Source: Holacanthus passer (lineage: Eukaryota; Chordata; Actinopteri; Pomacanthidae). Taken from it: a stretch of DNA of 64,000 nucleotides. The stretch lies in NCBI GenBank assembly GCA_025331565.1, contig JAFREQ010000068.1:496001-560000 (forward strand). The letters are read 5' to 3'. The notes beneath the pieces were generated by a model. The model was given only the letters and a program-made list of their open reading frames with translations, ran no database searches and was not told where the DNA came from. The position numbers were made by a program, and so were the translations under genes. Shown here piece after piece: positions 12,305 through 25,441 of this stretch; within the stretch, counting starts at the first letter, position 1; each line of letters opens with the position of its first letter.

Positions 12305-12545
12305 TATTCTGTCCATCATCCATCACTTTTTTATATTCGTGGGTCCATCCAATTTTATATCCATCAATGAATCTATTTTTCCATCCATTAGTTCCTCAAT
12401 TTTTCTGTCCGTCTATCAATCATGTTTTATATCCACCTGTTTTTATAACTATCAATGAATCTATTTTTCCATCCATTTGTTTGTTTATTTTTCATCCATT
12501 CTGTCCATCCACCCATCCATCTATACATTTATACTTTTTGTCCTT
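12305..12545 (+). repeat. CCATC-rich interspersed repeat, copy 1 (inverted partner near 27.4 kb)
   Basis: The words CCAATTTTATATCCATCAAT, GAATCTATTTTTCCATCCAT and TTCCTCAATTTTTCTGTCC occur in the same order on the minus strand at 27340-27575. The phrase ATCAATGAATCTATTTTT is present twice inside each copy, so the element is an internal dimer. It follows a tetranucleotide microsatellite. I do not recognise the family. Confidence 0.75.
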
Positions 12546-15500
12546 CTATCATCTATTGACATAGTTTTCCATTAATCCATTTTCCATCCATGCATTTTTC
12601 TATCCATCCTTTTAATCTGTGTATATTTTTCCATCTGTCCATCCATTCATTTTTCTCTTACTTCCTTCATCCATTTTTGCATCCACCCGTCATTTATCCT
12701 TTTTCATAAATCAGATTCTTCATGTGTTCTGAGCCATTTCAGTTGTAAAAGGACAACGCAGCTCCTCAGCCCTTTTTTCCCTTTTCTTCCGCAATTATAC
12801 AACTGAGCCCTCTCATGTAATCAAACAGCATCACTGTGGATGGAAGCCATTTTGGTTGAAGGGTGCAAGGGCCCTGCAATTATGGCGGTGGGGGTTGGGA
12901 TGGAGAAGTGGGTGCTGCAGGCTGTTGGCCAGGAGCCGGCTGGTAGGCTAACGCTTTGTAGTCTGTTCCCACCCAGACGCTCGCTGCTGCAAAGACCATG
13001 ATCTGAAGGCAAAGACAGAAAATATCCCATGGAAATTAAACCATTATTAGCTGCTCAGCGTTGTAGCCATGCATTTTAAACTGACTGTTTCCGTGGTTGT
13101 TCTTTATTTATTGCCGTTCTCGGCAGTAACTTTGGTTTTATCAATGGAAATCGGTGAAACAGATTGAGTTGTATTTCATTTATCGAAACTAATGGCCAGA
13201 TGTTTTTTTCTGATTTTGCACAGAAGAACAAAATAGAATCACATATGGCAGCACGATACACGCGGACACACTGGAGTTGTCGTTATTGTAGCGCTGATGT
13301 TATTTGAAGAGACTTGAAGCATGCACTGGCAGCGCTGCTCTTTATCTTGTGGCAGACTTTAAATTGGTGCACTCACAAAAGAATCTCTTCCCTTAAAATG
13401 CTAAGCTCAGAGTGTGTCCTGATCAAACAGATCAAAGTCTCTTCTCAACCTGTAAGGAGGCTGCTTAAAACCCCCCTAAATCCTCTTTCTGGTCTCGATA
13501 AGAAAGTTTGATGCAAGAATTCATTAATTCTTAAACTTGGAATGTCATCCTTTAAAGGAAGAGAGGACGGGCTCGTGACTGGTTTTCTTTGCCTTGACAT
13601 GAAAAAAAATTTAAAGGGGCACCGTGGTATTCGTCAAAGACTGCCAGCCAGATTTTGCATTGTCCAGTGCAAAAAGAAAAAAATATAGAACAAAGATAGA
13701 GAAAAGATGCTAAACTAAACAGCTCAAAGCATTTAAAAAAAGAAAACTTCACACATTCAAAATATGTTACACAGTGAAAAATGAGCAAATGGATGCACAA
13801 AGTGTTTGTCCTCAACTCCTCTTTGACAACAGTCAACACAAAAAAAATTTCACACCCTGTTAATCAGCATCATAATTAACTTTTGAAATATCCCATGATG
13901 CACATTTAAACCAGCAGACAGAGTGTTTTGGATCCAGTCATTAAACAGGTCTCTATGTTACAAGTGCTGGATCCATTGTGGCCAGTTCACTGGATGTTTA
14001 CTGGGTGTTTATGTTTACTGGTGGGGATGAGCCGCCATGTTGGAGCAAAGACAACAGAAGGTTTCCAACATTATCATCTCCTCCCTACAGACAGCTTTCT
14101 GGGTGTCGTGTCCCTCGTAACCTCTGATCGCTCTCATCGCCGCTCTGGGATGGACTCGCCCCTCTGATACAAACGTCTGGCTGCGTCTGACGGTTCGTTG
14201 CCAACATTATGCTGCAAAACAACTGATTGCTATGACATCAGTCACTACAAAACACTGACCTCAACATTCCTCGTTGCAAATGTCAAAGATTCTTCAGATG
14301 TCTTTCTTTTGAATACGAACAGCAGAAAAATTATGGCGCTGCATTCACTGTCCGCAGCTAAGACATGGCAGCCCGTTGTGATGTGTGTAGACATGTTTAA
14401 CCGTACTTGCTCTGGACAAACATGTGGGAAATATGTGCATGATAACCTCAAAATAATATGTAATACGTAATGATGAAGACACTTGTGGTAAGTTGTCTTT
14501 AGCAGTAAATGTGCAGGTTGCAGTTAAGTAAAAGCAGAAGTAAAGTTCCTGTATGTTGTTTGTTTGCTGACTCTGAAACTTCACTGCTGATGCTACATTT
14601 ATCACATCTCATTGATTTTATTGATATAAAAACAAAAATACAAGGGACGCCCTGCTGTGTTGTCTTGATGTGTGGACTTTTTCTGACTAATGTAGGGTGA
14701 CACAGGAAACATGATGCAAAACCTAATTCACAAATATCATTAGCAAACCATGAAGTAAAGACACGAAAGAAAATAAGACAGTTATGATTATTTGTCTGTT
14801 TCTGTGTCTCTCCTCTCAATCAGGGTTTTACTTTTATTTTTATAATAAATAAAACTGTATCAGTTTGGAGGAAACAAACTGAACATTATTTCTTTTAAAC
14901 ATATAATGCTTTGATGATGAGCCTGAGAATGACTCGTTTTTATTGTGTACAATTGTCTTAATTCTGTTCAACAAATATTTTGAGATTACAGACAACTTGT
15001 ATAAAATACATTGATTGGAATATGAAGAATTGAAGATGCCAATAAATTCTAAAATGAAACAAATGAATATTTCATAATGCAGCACATCTGTTTCAACATA
15101 TTGATGTTTATTTTTGTGAATCCTTGGTTTGAACGACTACAAAAGAAACCTGCCAGACGGCTGCACTTATTCTGCAACAGAGCTTCTTTTTTTCTCCGAA
15201 TCTTTGATGCCTTGCTCTCTCTCCTGTGGTGTTTCTGCACAATGCCCAGAGATCACCAGTGGATCAAAAACAGCGGCTGTGTAATGTATTTTTCCTTCTT
15301 TTGTTATTTTTTAAGTTGATGAAGTTCTTGTGCATGTTGTTGTCAATGGCTGCTCATCTAACCTGCCCAGCTTCCTCGCTTCCTTTGTTCCAGACTGTGA
15401 GTTTCTACAAGTCCACAGATGAACCTTTGATGAACTTCAGTTGCCAGTTTAGACCACAGCTAAATCTAACTTCTCTTTTTGAAGCTTATCAAATTCACTT

Positions 15501-16602
15501 GCATCCATATTTAAAAAAAAAAAATGTTGCACAGAGTTGAATCAAACTTTTAAGCTTTGCAGGATTTAGTGCAGGATTCATTAAGTTGGTGTAAATTTGC
15601 AGCTATAGCAAATGTAGGAATCATCAAATAAGAATTAAGTCTCAAACAAATGATCATTTCTATTCATCCTGCAAATGAATTCTTTTTTTTTTTACGACTC
15701 ATAAACGCCATCAACACCCGACAATTAATTACTTGTCAATTCAATAATTCATTCAAAACACTGCACACTCACTTGTCAGATGTGACGCCTGTGTTTTACT
15801 TTAAGAGAGAGCACGACTTCCTCTAAAACGCTGCCAGTGATGTTCGGATCAGCAGTTAAAAGTCTGTTTGTGTTCGGCCCAAAGCTCACAGAGGTCACAA
15901 GTTCACTCTGTCAGTTCCAAACCGTTTTACAAAGACACTTCAGAAACATTTCTGGTCTGATCTACAGCTTTGTTTATGGCTCATATGAAAGGTTTTATGC
16001 AGATATGTTTCTTTCATAGTGGAGGAGGTTTGTTTTTTCCTATCCAGCATCCCACAGAGATAAACTGAGGCATCCTATAGTAAGTATTCAAATCAATTAG
16101 GTGGTTCTTTGCTTTTATAAGTGAAAGACACACATTTGTCCTTATGAAAGCAAGAAAAGAGACGCTGCATTTAAAGCTGATCTGAGGTAAAACAGAGCTA
16201 AGAGATTAAAAAAAAAATAGTAGTGGGATAAAAGGCGACACAGCGCGACATGTAACACTCGACGGTCTTTAGCTCGAGTGCTTCTGCTTCTCTCCGGGTT
16301 CTTTTCCTTCGGGGATTTGAATCTAACGACATATCCAATCTAAAGTTAACTGCTAAGTGAGAATGTGCGTGGACACAGAGTATGTCCAGCTGTCGACATG
16401 CCACTCGTGTTTCTGTGTGTGAGTGAATGAAGGGTGAGGGTGATGCATGCCGGGGTTTAGCTGTACGCTGGCAAGGCCGAGAAAACGGTTCATGGGAAAA
16501 GACTGTGTTTATCCCGATTTAGACAAAAAAATAAACATGCCAACAGCTGTCACGTCGGGCATTCTCCACGGACCGGCGAGCACAGATGTAGTGTTTAACA
16601 GT
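12546..16602. other. Non-coding; no gene recognised
   Basis: Further ATCC-type words fade out by about 12.7 kb. The remainder is unique, AT-leaning sequence with scattered A or T runs (for example 15511-15522 and 15684-15694). Open frames of 60-106 codons occur on both strands without recognisable products. Confidence 0.45.
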
Positions 16603-16634
16603 ATGTGTGTGTCTGTGTGTGTGTGTGTGTGTGC
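16603..16634. repeat. (GT)n microsatellite
   Basis: A GT run with one GTCT interruption, read directly. Confidence 0.95.
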
Positions 16635-19600
16635 ATATGTTTCACAACCAACTTCTGTCAGAGCCATTTGCAGTTAGGCTTCAACAGAGCCCAATAATAA
16701 ATCCACTAAACTGCATTTGACTAATCAAATTATTCAGGAGGTAAACGAAGAAACATTCACTGACAGTGCGAGGAGACCTGTTAAATCTTAGGGAACACAA
16801 AGCAATTTAGATTGGTTGCAGCAAATCCTGTTAGCATTGATTCACGGGGCAGAAGAAAACCACAACAGTTCACGTCTCTCCGTCTTTATCCCGTCAGCGT
16901 CGGCCTCGCATCTTTCAGAGTCTGCCTCCCTAAAGACGTGAACCCAGCGAGCACGTCTCTCATCTGAAAAACAAATCTGATTTTATTAATTTCAGGAGCT
17001 GACAAGTCACACGCTCCGGCGCCGAGACGACAGTGTTCTACATCAGGGAGGAAGAGAAGAGAACAATACGAGTGAAAGGAAACACTCCATACCTTTCTCC
17101 ATACCATATCATAGTTGTTTTAGCCATCAACAATCTTTAGCGTGTCTGATATTTTCAGGTGAGCCGTTGAGGACTGACAATCCTTACATGTGAAAACTAT
17201 AGTCATGGTTTTCACCATCTATTGTAAAGGGGGACATGTCCATCTTGAATCCTTGCAAAAGACAAACATATGACATGGGTGGACTGCACATTAGACCCAT
17301 TCTTATAAGACATTTATCACATGCATCAATCTATTACTGTCACTATTAACTACTCTGCTGTGAGTCTATACACTTCACCACTAAAGGAATTAAATTAAAC
17401 TAAATTGCATGATGCTAAGTTTCCATTTCACCTCTCTCCTCCTGTCCATGCACTTTTCCTCTCTCGCTTGCCGACATGTCTCTCTCTTTATGGAAAGTTA
17501 GGAAAAAGATTTTTAAATGTCAATATGATTCAAATAAATTCCATAGTAGAGATGTCCAACCAGCCTTCAGCCCATGTTGGAAGCAGGGTCGGCACAGAGG
17601 ACTGGCTGATGAGTTTACTGCAAAATGCATGACTTCAAAATATGAATTAAGGTACCAACAAAAAACAACAGAAAAAATCCAGAAAACCAAGAGAAGAGCA
17701 CTAGAAACACACATCAGGGCCAAATGTCTTTAAATGAAACTGCACCATGATTGAGAGTTAATGTTGCAGCAGCAGTTCCTCAAATGACCACCATGCTGAA
17801 GAAACTTGCATCGTCATCCATTCCTGTCAACTCAGACAGTGAGTGAGTGTGGTCGCACCCAAACAAGTGTTTCTTCATCAAAACACAAAAACCATGAGCA
17901 GCACTCAGTACATGCAAACCAGTAACTGACAGAGGCCAATAACGGTACCAGTTGCTTTTCTCTGGGTGTGTGTGTGTCACGACATCTGAAAACTGAGTCG
18001 AGCTGATCTGATCATACAGCAAAGCATCATTGATTAAAAGCTAAAAGTCGTTGTCAACAAGTCTCTTTTTCTGAGCTCGGAGGACTTGAAGAAAACCGAA
18101 TCATCTGCCAATTAACTGAAGTCTCAATGATAAATTACACTAAATCTAATCTGTGGCTTTGTGGCCAAACAGTCAAGAAACCCAGAAACCTGATTCAGAA
18201 GGACAAGAAGAGGCCTTTACTTATTTTTTGTTGCATGAAGAATTGATTTTTCAAACGACAGATGGTGAACTTTCAAACACTTGAAGTAGATTAAATCTGC
18301 GAGGGGGCGCGTGTGGATCAGGAGAGAAGATACCTCTTCATATAAAATGTATTCTGATCTGTAAGACCTTTCAGTTTTACAGCTAATGAGTTGATAATGG
18401 GGGGTTTTCAGGAAGGTTATGGGGTCTCCTGGGTGGCAGAATATAGTGTTTCCATTAAGCTTGCTCTCTTGGCCTCCACTCTTTGTCTCCTCACCGTCTG
18501 TCTCTCCAGGGAGCCACTCCATAAGTTCCCAAGTGGCTTATTTACTTGTAAGCCAGTCCGACGTCCCCTCGGCGGCCCTCCGGCCAGAGCTGACAGTTGA
18601 TTGGCTCGTGGCGTTGCCTTCAAGTCCTCTTATCGTGCTTAAGTGGAAGCTCCTCAGTAAGAGCTAAGATATGCTTCCTGTGAGCCGGAGAGAGACGTGG
18701 GGGTGAGAGGAGGGGCGAAACTGAGAGATTAAACTCTCTGAAGTGAGATGAAGACAGACGGAAAGAGTGAAGGTGAAAACAGGGAATTGGACGGAGAGAG
18801 ACAAAAGAGAATGGGACACCTTTTTAATAGAGGTGTGAGTCGTGTGTTTGTGCATCTCATGAGTGTGTGTTGTGTGTTTGATGGATTAAAAAAGACTTTG
18901 CTTTAACAGACTTGAACCATTGAGCTAAACGGTTAAGTCATATAATAACTATTTTTTTTATATGAGCTGAAAAAGCAATAAAGATTTTTTTTTTTTTTTT
19001 ATCCTTAAAGAAAGTCAGAAAAACAGAGAGACATCTTGAAAGTTGGGAAATTCTCTGTGGCTTTGAGTTATTAGTGTGAAATGATGTGGGAAGCAGGTGC
19101 CGTATCCAAATGTCTTCACAGAGCAATAAGGAAGGACTGAAAACAATGAGTCATAAATATGCATCGTCTTCGCATATGAGCACACGTGTGGACGGACTGT
19201 TTGAGATCCGCAGCCTCTCTGCAGAAGATGATTTATAGGCTGCCGTCACAGTCGTGTCATAGGAGGAGATTAGAGTCCTCTCCGGTCCGACCATCAATAC
19301 GGTGAATGGGGACCCGAGTGCCCTGCCTCCAGATAAACAGGAGGACGCCGGCTTGGAATTGATTACCAAAGTGCCACATCTGTCATAAAGCTAAGGTGAC
19401 GGTGCAGGACACTGGGGGGGATGTGATTCCTTTTGTTGTGGCTTCGAGTCAATGCAGATTTTATCCATCTATCTATTCATGCATTTTCAGTCGTTTGTTC
19501 TAGGAAAGTTCTGCTTTGCCCACATGCTGGTTTTAAGCAGCGCTCTCATTCAGCGAGTTGCATATATTCTCACCCAAGAGCTTTGCAGTACAATTAGTTT

Positions 19601-20317
19601 GTCTTCTGTTCGCCGCCGAGCAGCTGCACGGGAGCAGGTGGCGGGTAAGTGCTTCTCTAAAGCACACTCCGATGGTCTCCACGCAGTAATAAATATTTAC
19701 TCACTATCCAGATTTTTTCCACTAATATAAAAGATCCGAATTCACAACTTTATTTAACACCACAAAGTTGCAGTTAATTCCATCCAGTCAGCTGAAACTG
19801 TACAAATGTGTTGCTTTGTTGGCTGCAGACGAGTGATGATGCGTCTGCAGTACTAGATCACATGAAGGCACCATTTGTTGTTTGTTGTTGTCTTGAATAA
19901 AAGTAATATTACAAAATATGAGTTCATATCATTCCTGTTGTTTGATTGATTGATCGGTGCCAAGTTAACAGATTGTTCAACCAAATAACGTCACAAAACT
20001 GACAATGTGACACACACAGGTAAATACTGTACCTGCGAGGAAATACTGGCCAGAAAGTATGAAAATAACAACAGCAGCTATTTTGAATTGTGAAACAAAC
20101 GACGAGACGATGCCATTGTGTCGCTTCCTTCGGGCTCTACAACAGCACTCCATTGTAAAGATTTTCTAACAGTGGAAGCACAGAAAGCATCAATAAAACT
20201 AAAGTCAGCGCGAGCAGAGAAACAATAAGACCCTGGAGGCGTTGAGCCGAACACTTATTGAGAAAAAGCTGACGATAACTAAACAGATAAGAGTTTAATG
20301 TCTCGCTGCAGGACTCT
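16635..20317. other. Non-coding; no gene recognised
   Basis: Unique-looking sequence. A T16 run lies at 18985-19000 and a short GT run near 17966. The overlapping open frames around 18.2-18.7 kb on both strands have no recognisable product. Confidence 0.45.
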
Positions 20318-20390
20318 GCCTATTTGAGATTCAAACCTGTAACCTTCTCATTAATGGAGCGACTTCTCCAACCATTGCACCACTTTTTAA
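20318..20390 (-). repeat. tRNA-derived SINE head or decayed tRNA-like sequence
   Basis: On the minus strand TGGTGCAATGGTTGG (20382-20368) fits an A box, and GGTTTGAATCTC (20337-20326) fits a B box 30 bases downstream. The intervening GAGAAGGTTACA resembles the tRNA-like head of a common fish SINE. The acceptor stem is not intact and there is no 3' CCA-type end. It is therefore a SINE remnant or pseudo-tRNA, not a functional tRNA gene. Confidence 0.55.
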
Positions 20391-21390
20391 AACTCTATTC
20401 TCAAGCAGATTTATTTCCCCAAGAGTCATTGGATTGACATTCATATCAGACACTAACCAGAGAGAGCAGTCAATGATGTCACAGCCCTCAGACGGCAGAG
20501 CGGACGCAGGAAGTGAGATTGATGCTATTAAAACAAACATCCTTTCATATTTGTCATCATGTGATTGACATTTTTTAAAATGACATGCAGTTTGGACTTT
20601 GCAAAGACGATATAAATACCACATTTACAAACGTATAAGAAAAGAGAAAACACGTCACCTATGGAGCCGCCGTGATTGACTCGCGCTGTCAGACAACGTT
20701 TCCCAGCATTCTGTCTTTTCCAACTGAGTTATGCCGCCGCTGATGACAGATAATTAAGAACTCTTGGCAGTTTGTTCCTGTTGGTAATTGCTGTACCGAG
20801 AGCAAGTTGTGACAAATTATAAAGGACAAAGCAGAAATGGGCTGCACAGGTGAATTCAGGTGAAAGCTGATTATTGATTCTCCAGAACAAATACATTCAC
20901 TTTTCTCTCTGCAGGCAGAAAGTGAGGAGTTTTGGTATTCAGGTAATAAGTGCACTTGTGTACATCTGTGCTTTTCTGGCTGTAATAAATATCTTTTCTT
21001 TTTTCTTTTTAACACAGAACATCGGAGCAAAATCAGTAAAAGCCCTGCAGCTCAACTCAATGTAATCCCAGTAGCTCTGTTCTCTTTCTCCCTGTATTGC
21101 ATTTTTATGGTTCAGAGGTCAATACTGCTGAATCCCCAGAGCTCTCGTCAAGTCACTGAAGGTTCAAAAGGAAGATTTTCCCCTAATAGAACATTTTGAC
21201 TTTAACAAGCGCACCTGCACACAGTTCAGACGCCGTATTGACCTCCATTATTCACCACCTTTTTTGATTTGCTTCCACTAAGGCATTCAGGTTTTGTTCC
21301 CCTCAATACTGCAAAACAGGTTCAGCCTAAAGAGTCAGAGCCACAACAAACTGAAATCAACAACCAGTGGATTTATTTTCTAAGAAATGG
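20391..21390. other. No gene seen
   Basis: Unique-looking sequence. The 97- and 113-codon minus-strand frames (20331-20624 and 20689-21030) have no recognisable domain; the first runs into the SINE remnant. Confidence 0.4.
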
Positions 21391-21470
21391 CATTCACAAT
21401 CCCCAGAGGATGAGTCTTAATGACTTTGTTGAACCCCTGATGATTCCTCTAATGCCACCATCAGCCGAAG
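21391..21470 (+). repeat. Teleost interspersed repeat family A, short fragment
   Basis: The text CATTCACAATCCCCAGAGGA, then TGACTTTGTTGA and CCTCTAATGCCACCATCA, aligns with the blocks at 1126 and 2380. The orientation is the same as the other copies. Confidence 0.65.
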
Positions 21471-23644
21471 AAGATGAACTATTGTGTGATTGACAGATGA
21501 TCTTTAGAAATGATGGAGGCAAAGAAACACCACAGCACTTAGTATTTGAAACACTGAGGAAAATGGGTTTTAAAATGATGACAGGAGAGAGAGAAAAAAA
21601 TAGCAGTATGAGAAAACTTGGAAAGGTCAACCTCTGCACTTTCTCCCCATTTACATCGCTGTCGACCAGTTTGAGATTCTCATATTACCAGTGGGGCAGA
21701 GGAACATTAGATATCATGCGAAGGAATGCTTGTGCAACATATTTGGCTGCGCAGCGATGAAGTCATGATCAGAGTTCAAGGTTGTGTCGAAACACCGCAG
21801 CTGGATTGTATTTCATATTTCTTGAGAGGACAACGGGGATGTGATGTCTGATGTCATCCGAGAGGAGAAAGGGAGGTGGTGGTGGGGGGGATGACAGATG
21901 AGTGAACTGAGGCATAAGTATGTAGGTGATACACCCAAATGGGGAGAGCAAAGGCCGGATAATTGCATGATGGGATGTGAGAAAACGTCCTGACATGGGA
22001 AAGAGTAGCGCATATGGAAAATAGATTAGTATAATATGAGAATCCTTCCCTTGAACTTTCATCATTAACTTCAGATACATCCTTTTGAACTTGAGTCAGG
22101 GCGAGACAGAGTCGAGCAGGAAACGCGGGCACAGATTTCTTTAATGATCCGCCTTAACATCTTAGCTGCTAACGTTTAAAAAAGTTCCTCCTTCAGTCTT
22201 TGTGAGTTTCATTTTTTCAATTTTAACTGAAGGATTAAGAGGTTTCTCCTCTTCGGGCTGAGAAAATTCAACCTTCAATGCTTTCAAGTCCTCTATGTCC
22301 AAGTGGATAAAGTTGATAATACACGATGCTAAAGCTCAAAATGAGGTTGTTTTTTGTAGTTCTTGAAAAGTGGACATTTTATAGACAGGATCTTTACCCA
22401 AGGAGAGTTTGTTCCCTCTGAAAATAACTTGTAGCTGCAATTTGGTTGTTTTTCTTTTTCTAATCCAAAGTTAAAAGTTTGCACATGTGTTCAGTGTTTT
22501 ATGACCCTTTGACCCCTGACAGCTATTAAAACTGAATATCAGGGCATCATATCTTTTGTGAAAAGTGCTCATTTTGTAGATACTCTTTCACCTGGCAGCG
22601 GTGCCATGTTGTGTCTTTGCCTTGCTGCTTTTAATCACTCGAACTCGGGTTTTCACCCTTCCAAGGTTTCGCCTTGTCCTTGTGATGTGATGTGATGAAA
22701 AGCCTACGGGGGGGAACCGACAGAGTCGAGTGAGCCGGGCTTTGATCAAACCCCGACTCAAAGGCTTGATACACTCATAAAATGGCCGATGAGTCCTTGT
22801 TTGGACCAGAGTTTCGCCGATGGCAATTCCAGATGTTTCCTGGGTGTCCCACAGAGTTAGAGAGCGGTTTAACACCGGCAACGTGACCTTGGGGGAACCT
22901 TTTAAATCCTGGCAAACAGTGACTACATGTATTACAGAGTGTGAATCCACCTTGTAAGCTGTTGCCCTTCTGACACAAGTTCCACTCATTTGGATATCAA
23001 AGCTACCACCTGTAGTGGTGGAGCTGGATGCAAACACGTGCCGACTGATTGCGACGCTATATCATGTGGAAAGATCGCTCTATCACATCTGTGTGCACTG
23101 ACCACGCGCCCCCCCACCACTCACTGTGCGACCTGACAAAGAAAGACTAACAAGCGTTTCCAGACCTTTTCAAGCGGCGCAGTCGAGCAAGGACACAGCA
23201 ATGATTATAAATCAGAGTAAAATTGAATGTGATGACATACTAAGATGATGATAAAGTGTGAACATGAAATAATGTAAGTTATTCATCCGAGGGGAATTCC
23301 TGAGGACTAACACCAAATCCAACAATAATTCACTTTGATTCAATGGTATTAAAATAGAAAATGTGAACGTATCGTGTCTCAGTGTCAAGTGGAAGTGATG
23401 AACGCAATAATGAGAATGTATCTGAATAAAAATGAATATGACGACGTGCTGAGATGATGATGAAAGTATATTTAAAGGTTTTTGTCTGAAGGGAGTTACA
23501 CTGTAAAATTCATTGTAAAGAAATTCAATAAATCTTAAACTAGACATTAAAGCTGAAAGTTGTACGTGTCATAATACCAATATCATGTCCAGCATGTAAC
23601 ATCTGTATTGAACAACAACCAGGACAATTTGGGTTTTCTTCTGT
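21471..23644. other. No gene or repeat recognised
   Basis: Unique-looking DNA with a G-rich patch at 21876-21890. The 149-codon minus-strand frame at 22588-23037 has a Ser/Thr/Arg-rich translation without a recognisable domain. Confidence 0.4.
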
Positions 23645-24366
23645 AGTCTCAGCAAAACTGGGCCTCCACCTCTGCCTGCCACCCAACTGGCAACACATTG
23701 GTGGTGGTCTGTTCATAACGTGGTGGTCCCATATCATTCCTGTGGGCTAAGCCTTTGACCGGGCCCCACGGGTGTAGGACTGGCCAACAGGTGTTTGCCA
23801 ACACTTCTAGTCCTGGCTCCTGGAGGGGGTCCTGCTCCCCCTGATCCAGACATGGCAACTTGCTTCCAAAGTTGCAGCTTCATTAGGGTGGAGGTGAGTC
23901 ACTGCCCCTGGTGAAGGAGTTCAAGTATCTTGTCTTTGAAAGAATATAAGTTGGAAAATGACTTGCAGATCATCGTCACATGAGAGGTGATACAGATGCT
24001 GCATGGTGAACTGGGGGCTGAGCCTGAAGCTGAAGTTCTCAATTTACCAGTCGATCCACTTTGAAACCTCAGCTGCGGTTATGTAACGACTGAAAGAACA
24101 CGATCACAGATTCAAGTGGATGAAATGAGTTGCTTCATGTTGAAAGGAGCTGGTTCAAGAATCTGATTAGGACTACTTCCCGTGCAGGTTTTCTAGTTGC
24201 ATCAAACTGGTAAGAGACCTCAGGGCAGACCCAGAACATGCTAGAGGATTACATATTCATCAGGGACCCCTCGAGATCTCCCAGGAAAGGCCGGAGGATG
24301 TAGTAATGGAGAAAGAGAGTCATGGAGAAGAGAGTGGGTGGCAAGACAATGGATAAATGGACGTAT
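23645..24366 (+). pseudogene. Non-LTR retrotransposon (LINE) remnant, 3' part
   Basis: Two blocks match a LINE that is very widespread in fish. The first (23645-23860) carries CCCATATCATTCCTGTGGGC, TAAGCC and CGGGCCCCACGGGTGTAGGA. The second (23885-24366) carries GTGAAGGAGTTCAAGTATCT, TCTCAATTTACCAGTCGATC, CGACTGAAAGAACACGATCA, CAGGGCAGACCCAGAACATG and GAGATCTCCCAGGAAAGGCC. The second block corresponds to the end of the reverse transcriptase ORF and its 3' tail. It is broken by many stops, indels and deletions, with no intact frame. The clade (RTE/Rex-like or CR1/L2-like) is not resolved. Recognition is from memory of the family. Confidence 0.75.
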
Positions 24367-25365
24367 GGAGCAAGGACAAGTAGCAGGACTAGTTGAGTAG
24401 AGAGCATGTCATGGCATGAAAAGACTCAGGTGGATAAATATATTTATGCAATAATGGAAAAATCAAATATGCAAACTTTTTTGTTTTAATATTTTTCTGG
24501 ATCTATCTTGAAAAAAATATCTAAAATTTTCTATCTTGAAAAAAATTAAACTCTAGCTTGTTTCTTGTTTTAAGCAAACACCAAATGAAGGATAAATAAC
24601 AGATTTTTACAGCGTGACACTGTGACTTACAGTGTGAACGAGGTGATGTTTACATTTGGAACAACAGATGGGTGTTGTGACGAAGGCCCCATTAGCAGCG
24701 CTGTCATCGCCGAACCTTCTCATTCATCACCGTGACATTTGTGTCGAACTCATCTGAGTGGCAGCTGCTCATTATCCCAGCATGCAACATGCCATTTAAA
24801 GATAAGAGACAATTATACAGTGCACACAACGGGTTATTGAGGATCTTTCTGCGACCCTGACGGAGCCATTTCAGCCTAATCTGTATCCCTTTTGAACAGC
24901 TATTAATATCTCATCACCTGCCAAATGATATGTTTACATTAATTAAAGGATCTATTAACACCGGGAATGAACGGCGTCACGTGAGGTAGCCTCGTTGTCA
25001 TCTTCATCATCGCCCTAATGCCGTCTCCTCCGCGCGACAGGCCCAGATGGTGAGCCGTGTTAAAGATAGCGTAGCTTTTCACTATTTATCTCGGCCTGGC
25101 CGAGCCCGGGAGCGCCGCTGTCTCTCTCAAAAACTCACAGCACAGAGACTTTGCTTCACACCTTTTGTGAAACAAGCCTCCCTCAGTGCCTTTGGCTACG
25201 GGAGCTGTTCATTACAGAGGAGCGAGACTGCGTGGCGAGAGAGAGCGCAACCTGTTTGACACATTTCTCTGTGGGTGTAATTGCATTTCCCGTTTCCCTG
25301 TTGTTTCATTTCGGAAAAATGCCAAAGCTCTCCAATTAAACCCAGGGCGACGCTGTTTTGCAGTC
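24367..25365. other. Unique non-coding tract, conserved-element-like in style
   Basis: The stretch from about 24640 to 25030 is repeat-free and rich in words such as ATGTTTACATTAATTAAAGG (forkhead- and homeodomain-like). This is only suggestive of a conserved non-coding element. Open frames around 25.0-25.6 kb lack recognisable products. Confidence 0.3.
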
Positions 25366-25441
25366 CATTCTCTCTCTCTCTCTTTCTCTCCGTCCATCTC
25401 TCCTTCTTGCTTTCCTCCCCTCCTCTCTCCACCTCTCCCGT
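25366..25441. repeat. (CT)n-rich polypyrimidine tract
   Basis: CTCTCTCT runs grade into CCTCTC-type text. The open frames that overlap in three phases are composition artefacts. Confidence 0.85.

Noticed and set aside
11962..12564. 200-codon plus-strand open frame, the longest in the window
   Set aside because: It crosses the (TGTC)n/(TATC)n microsatellite and the CCATC-rich repeat. The second half is translated repeat and the first half has no domain.
20318..20390. Functional tRNA gene on the minus strand
   Set aside because: The acceptor stem does not pair convincingly and the anticodon region is not a proper arm; SINE remnant preferred.
22588..23037. 149-codon minus-strand open frame
   Set aside because: Ser/Thr/Arg-rich with no recognisable motif, and overlapped by another minus-strand frame.
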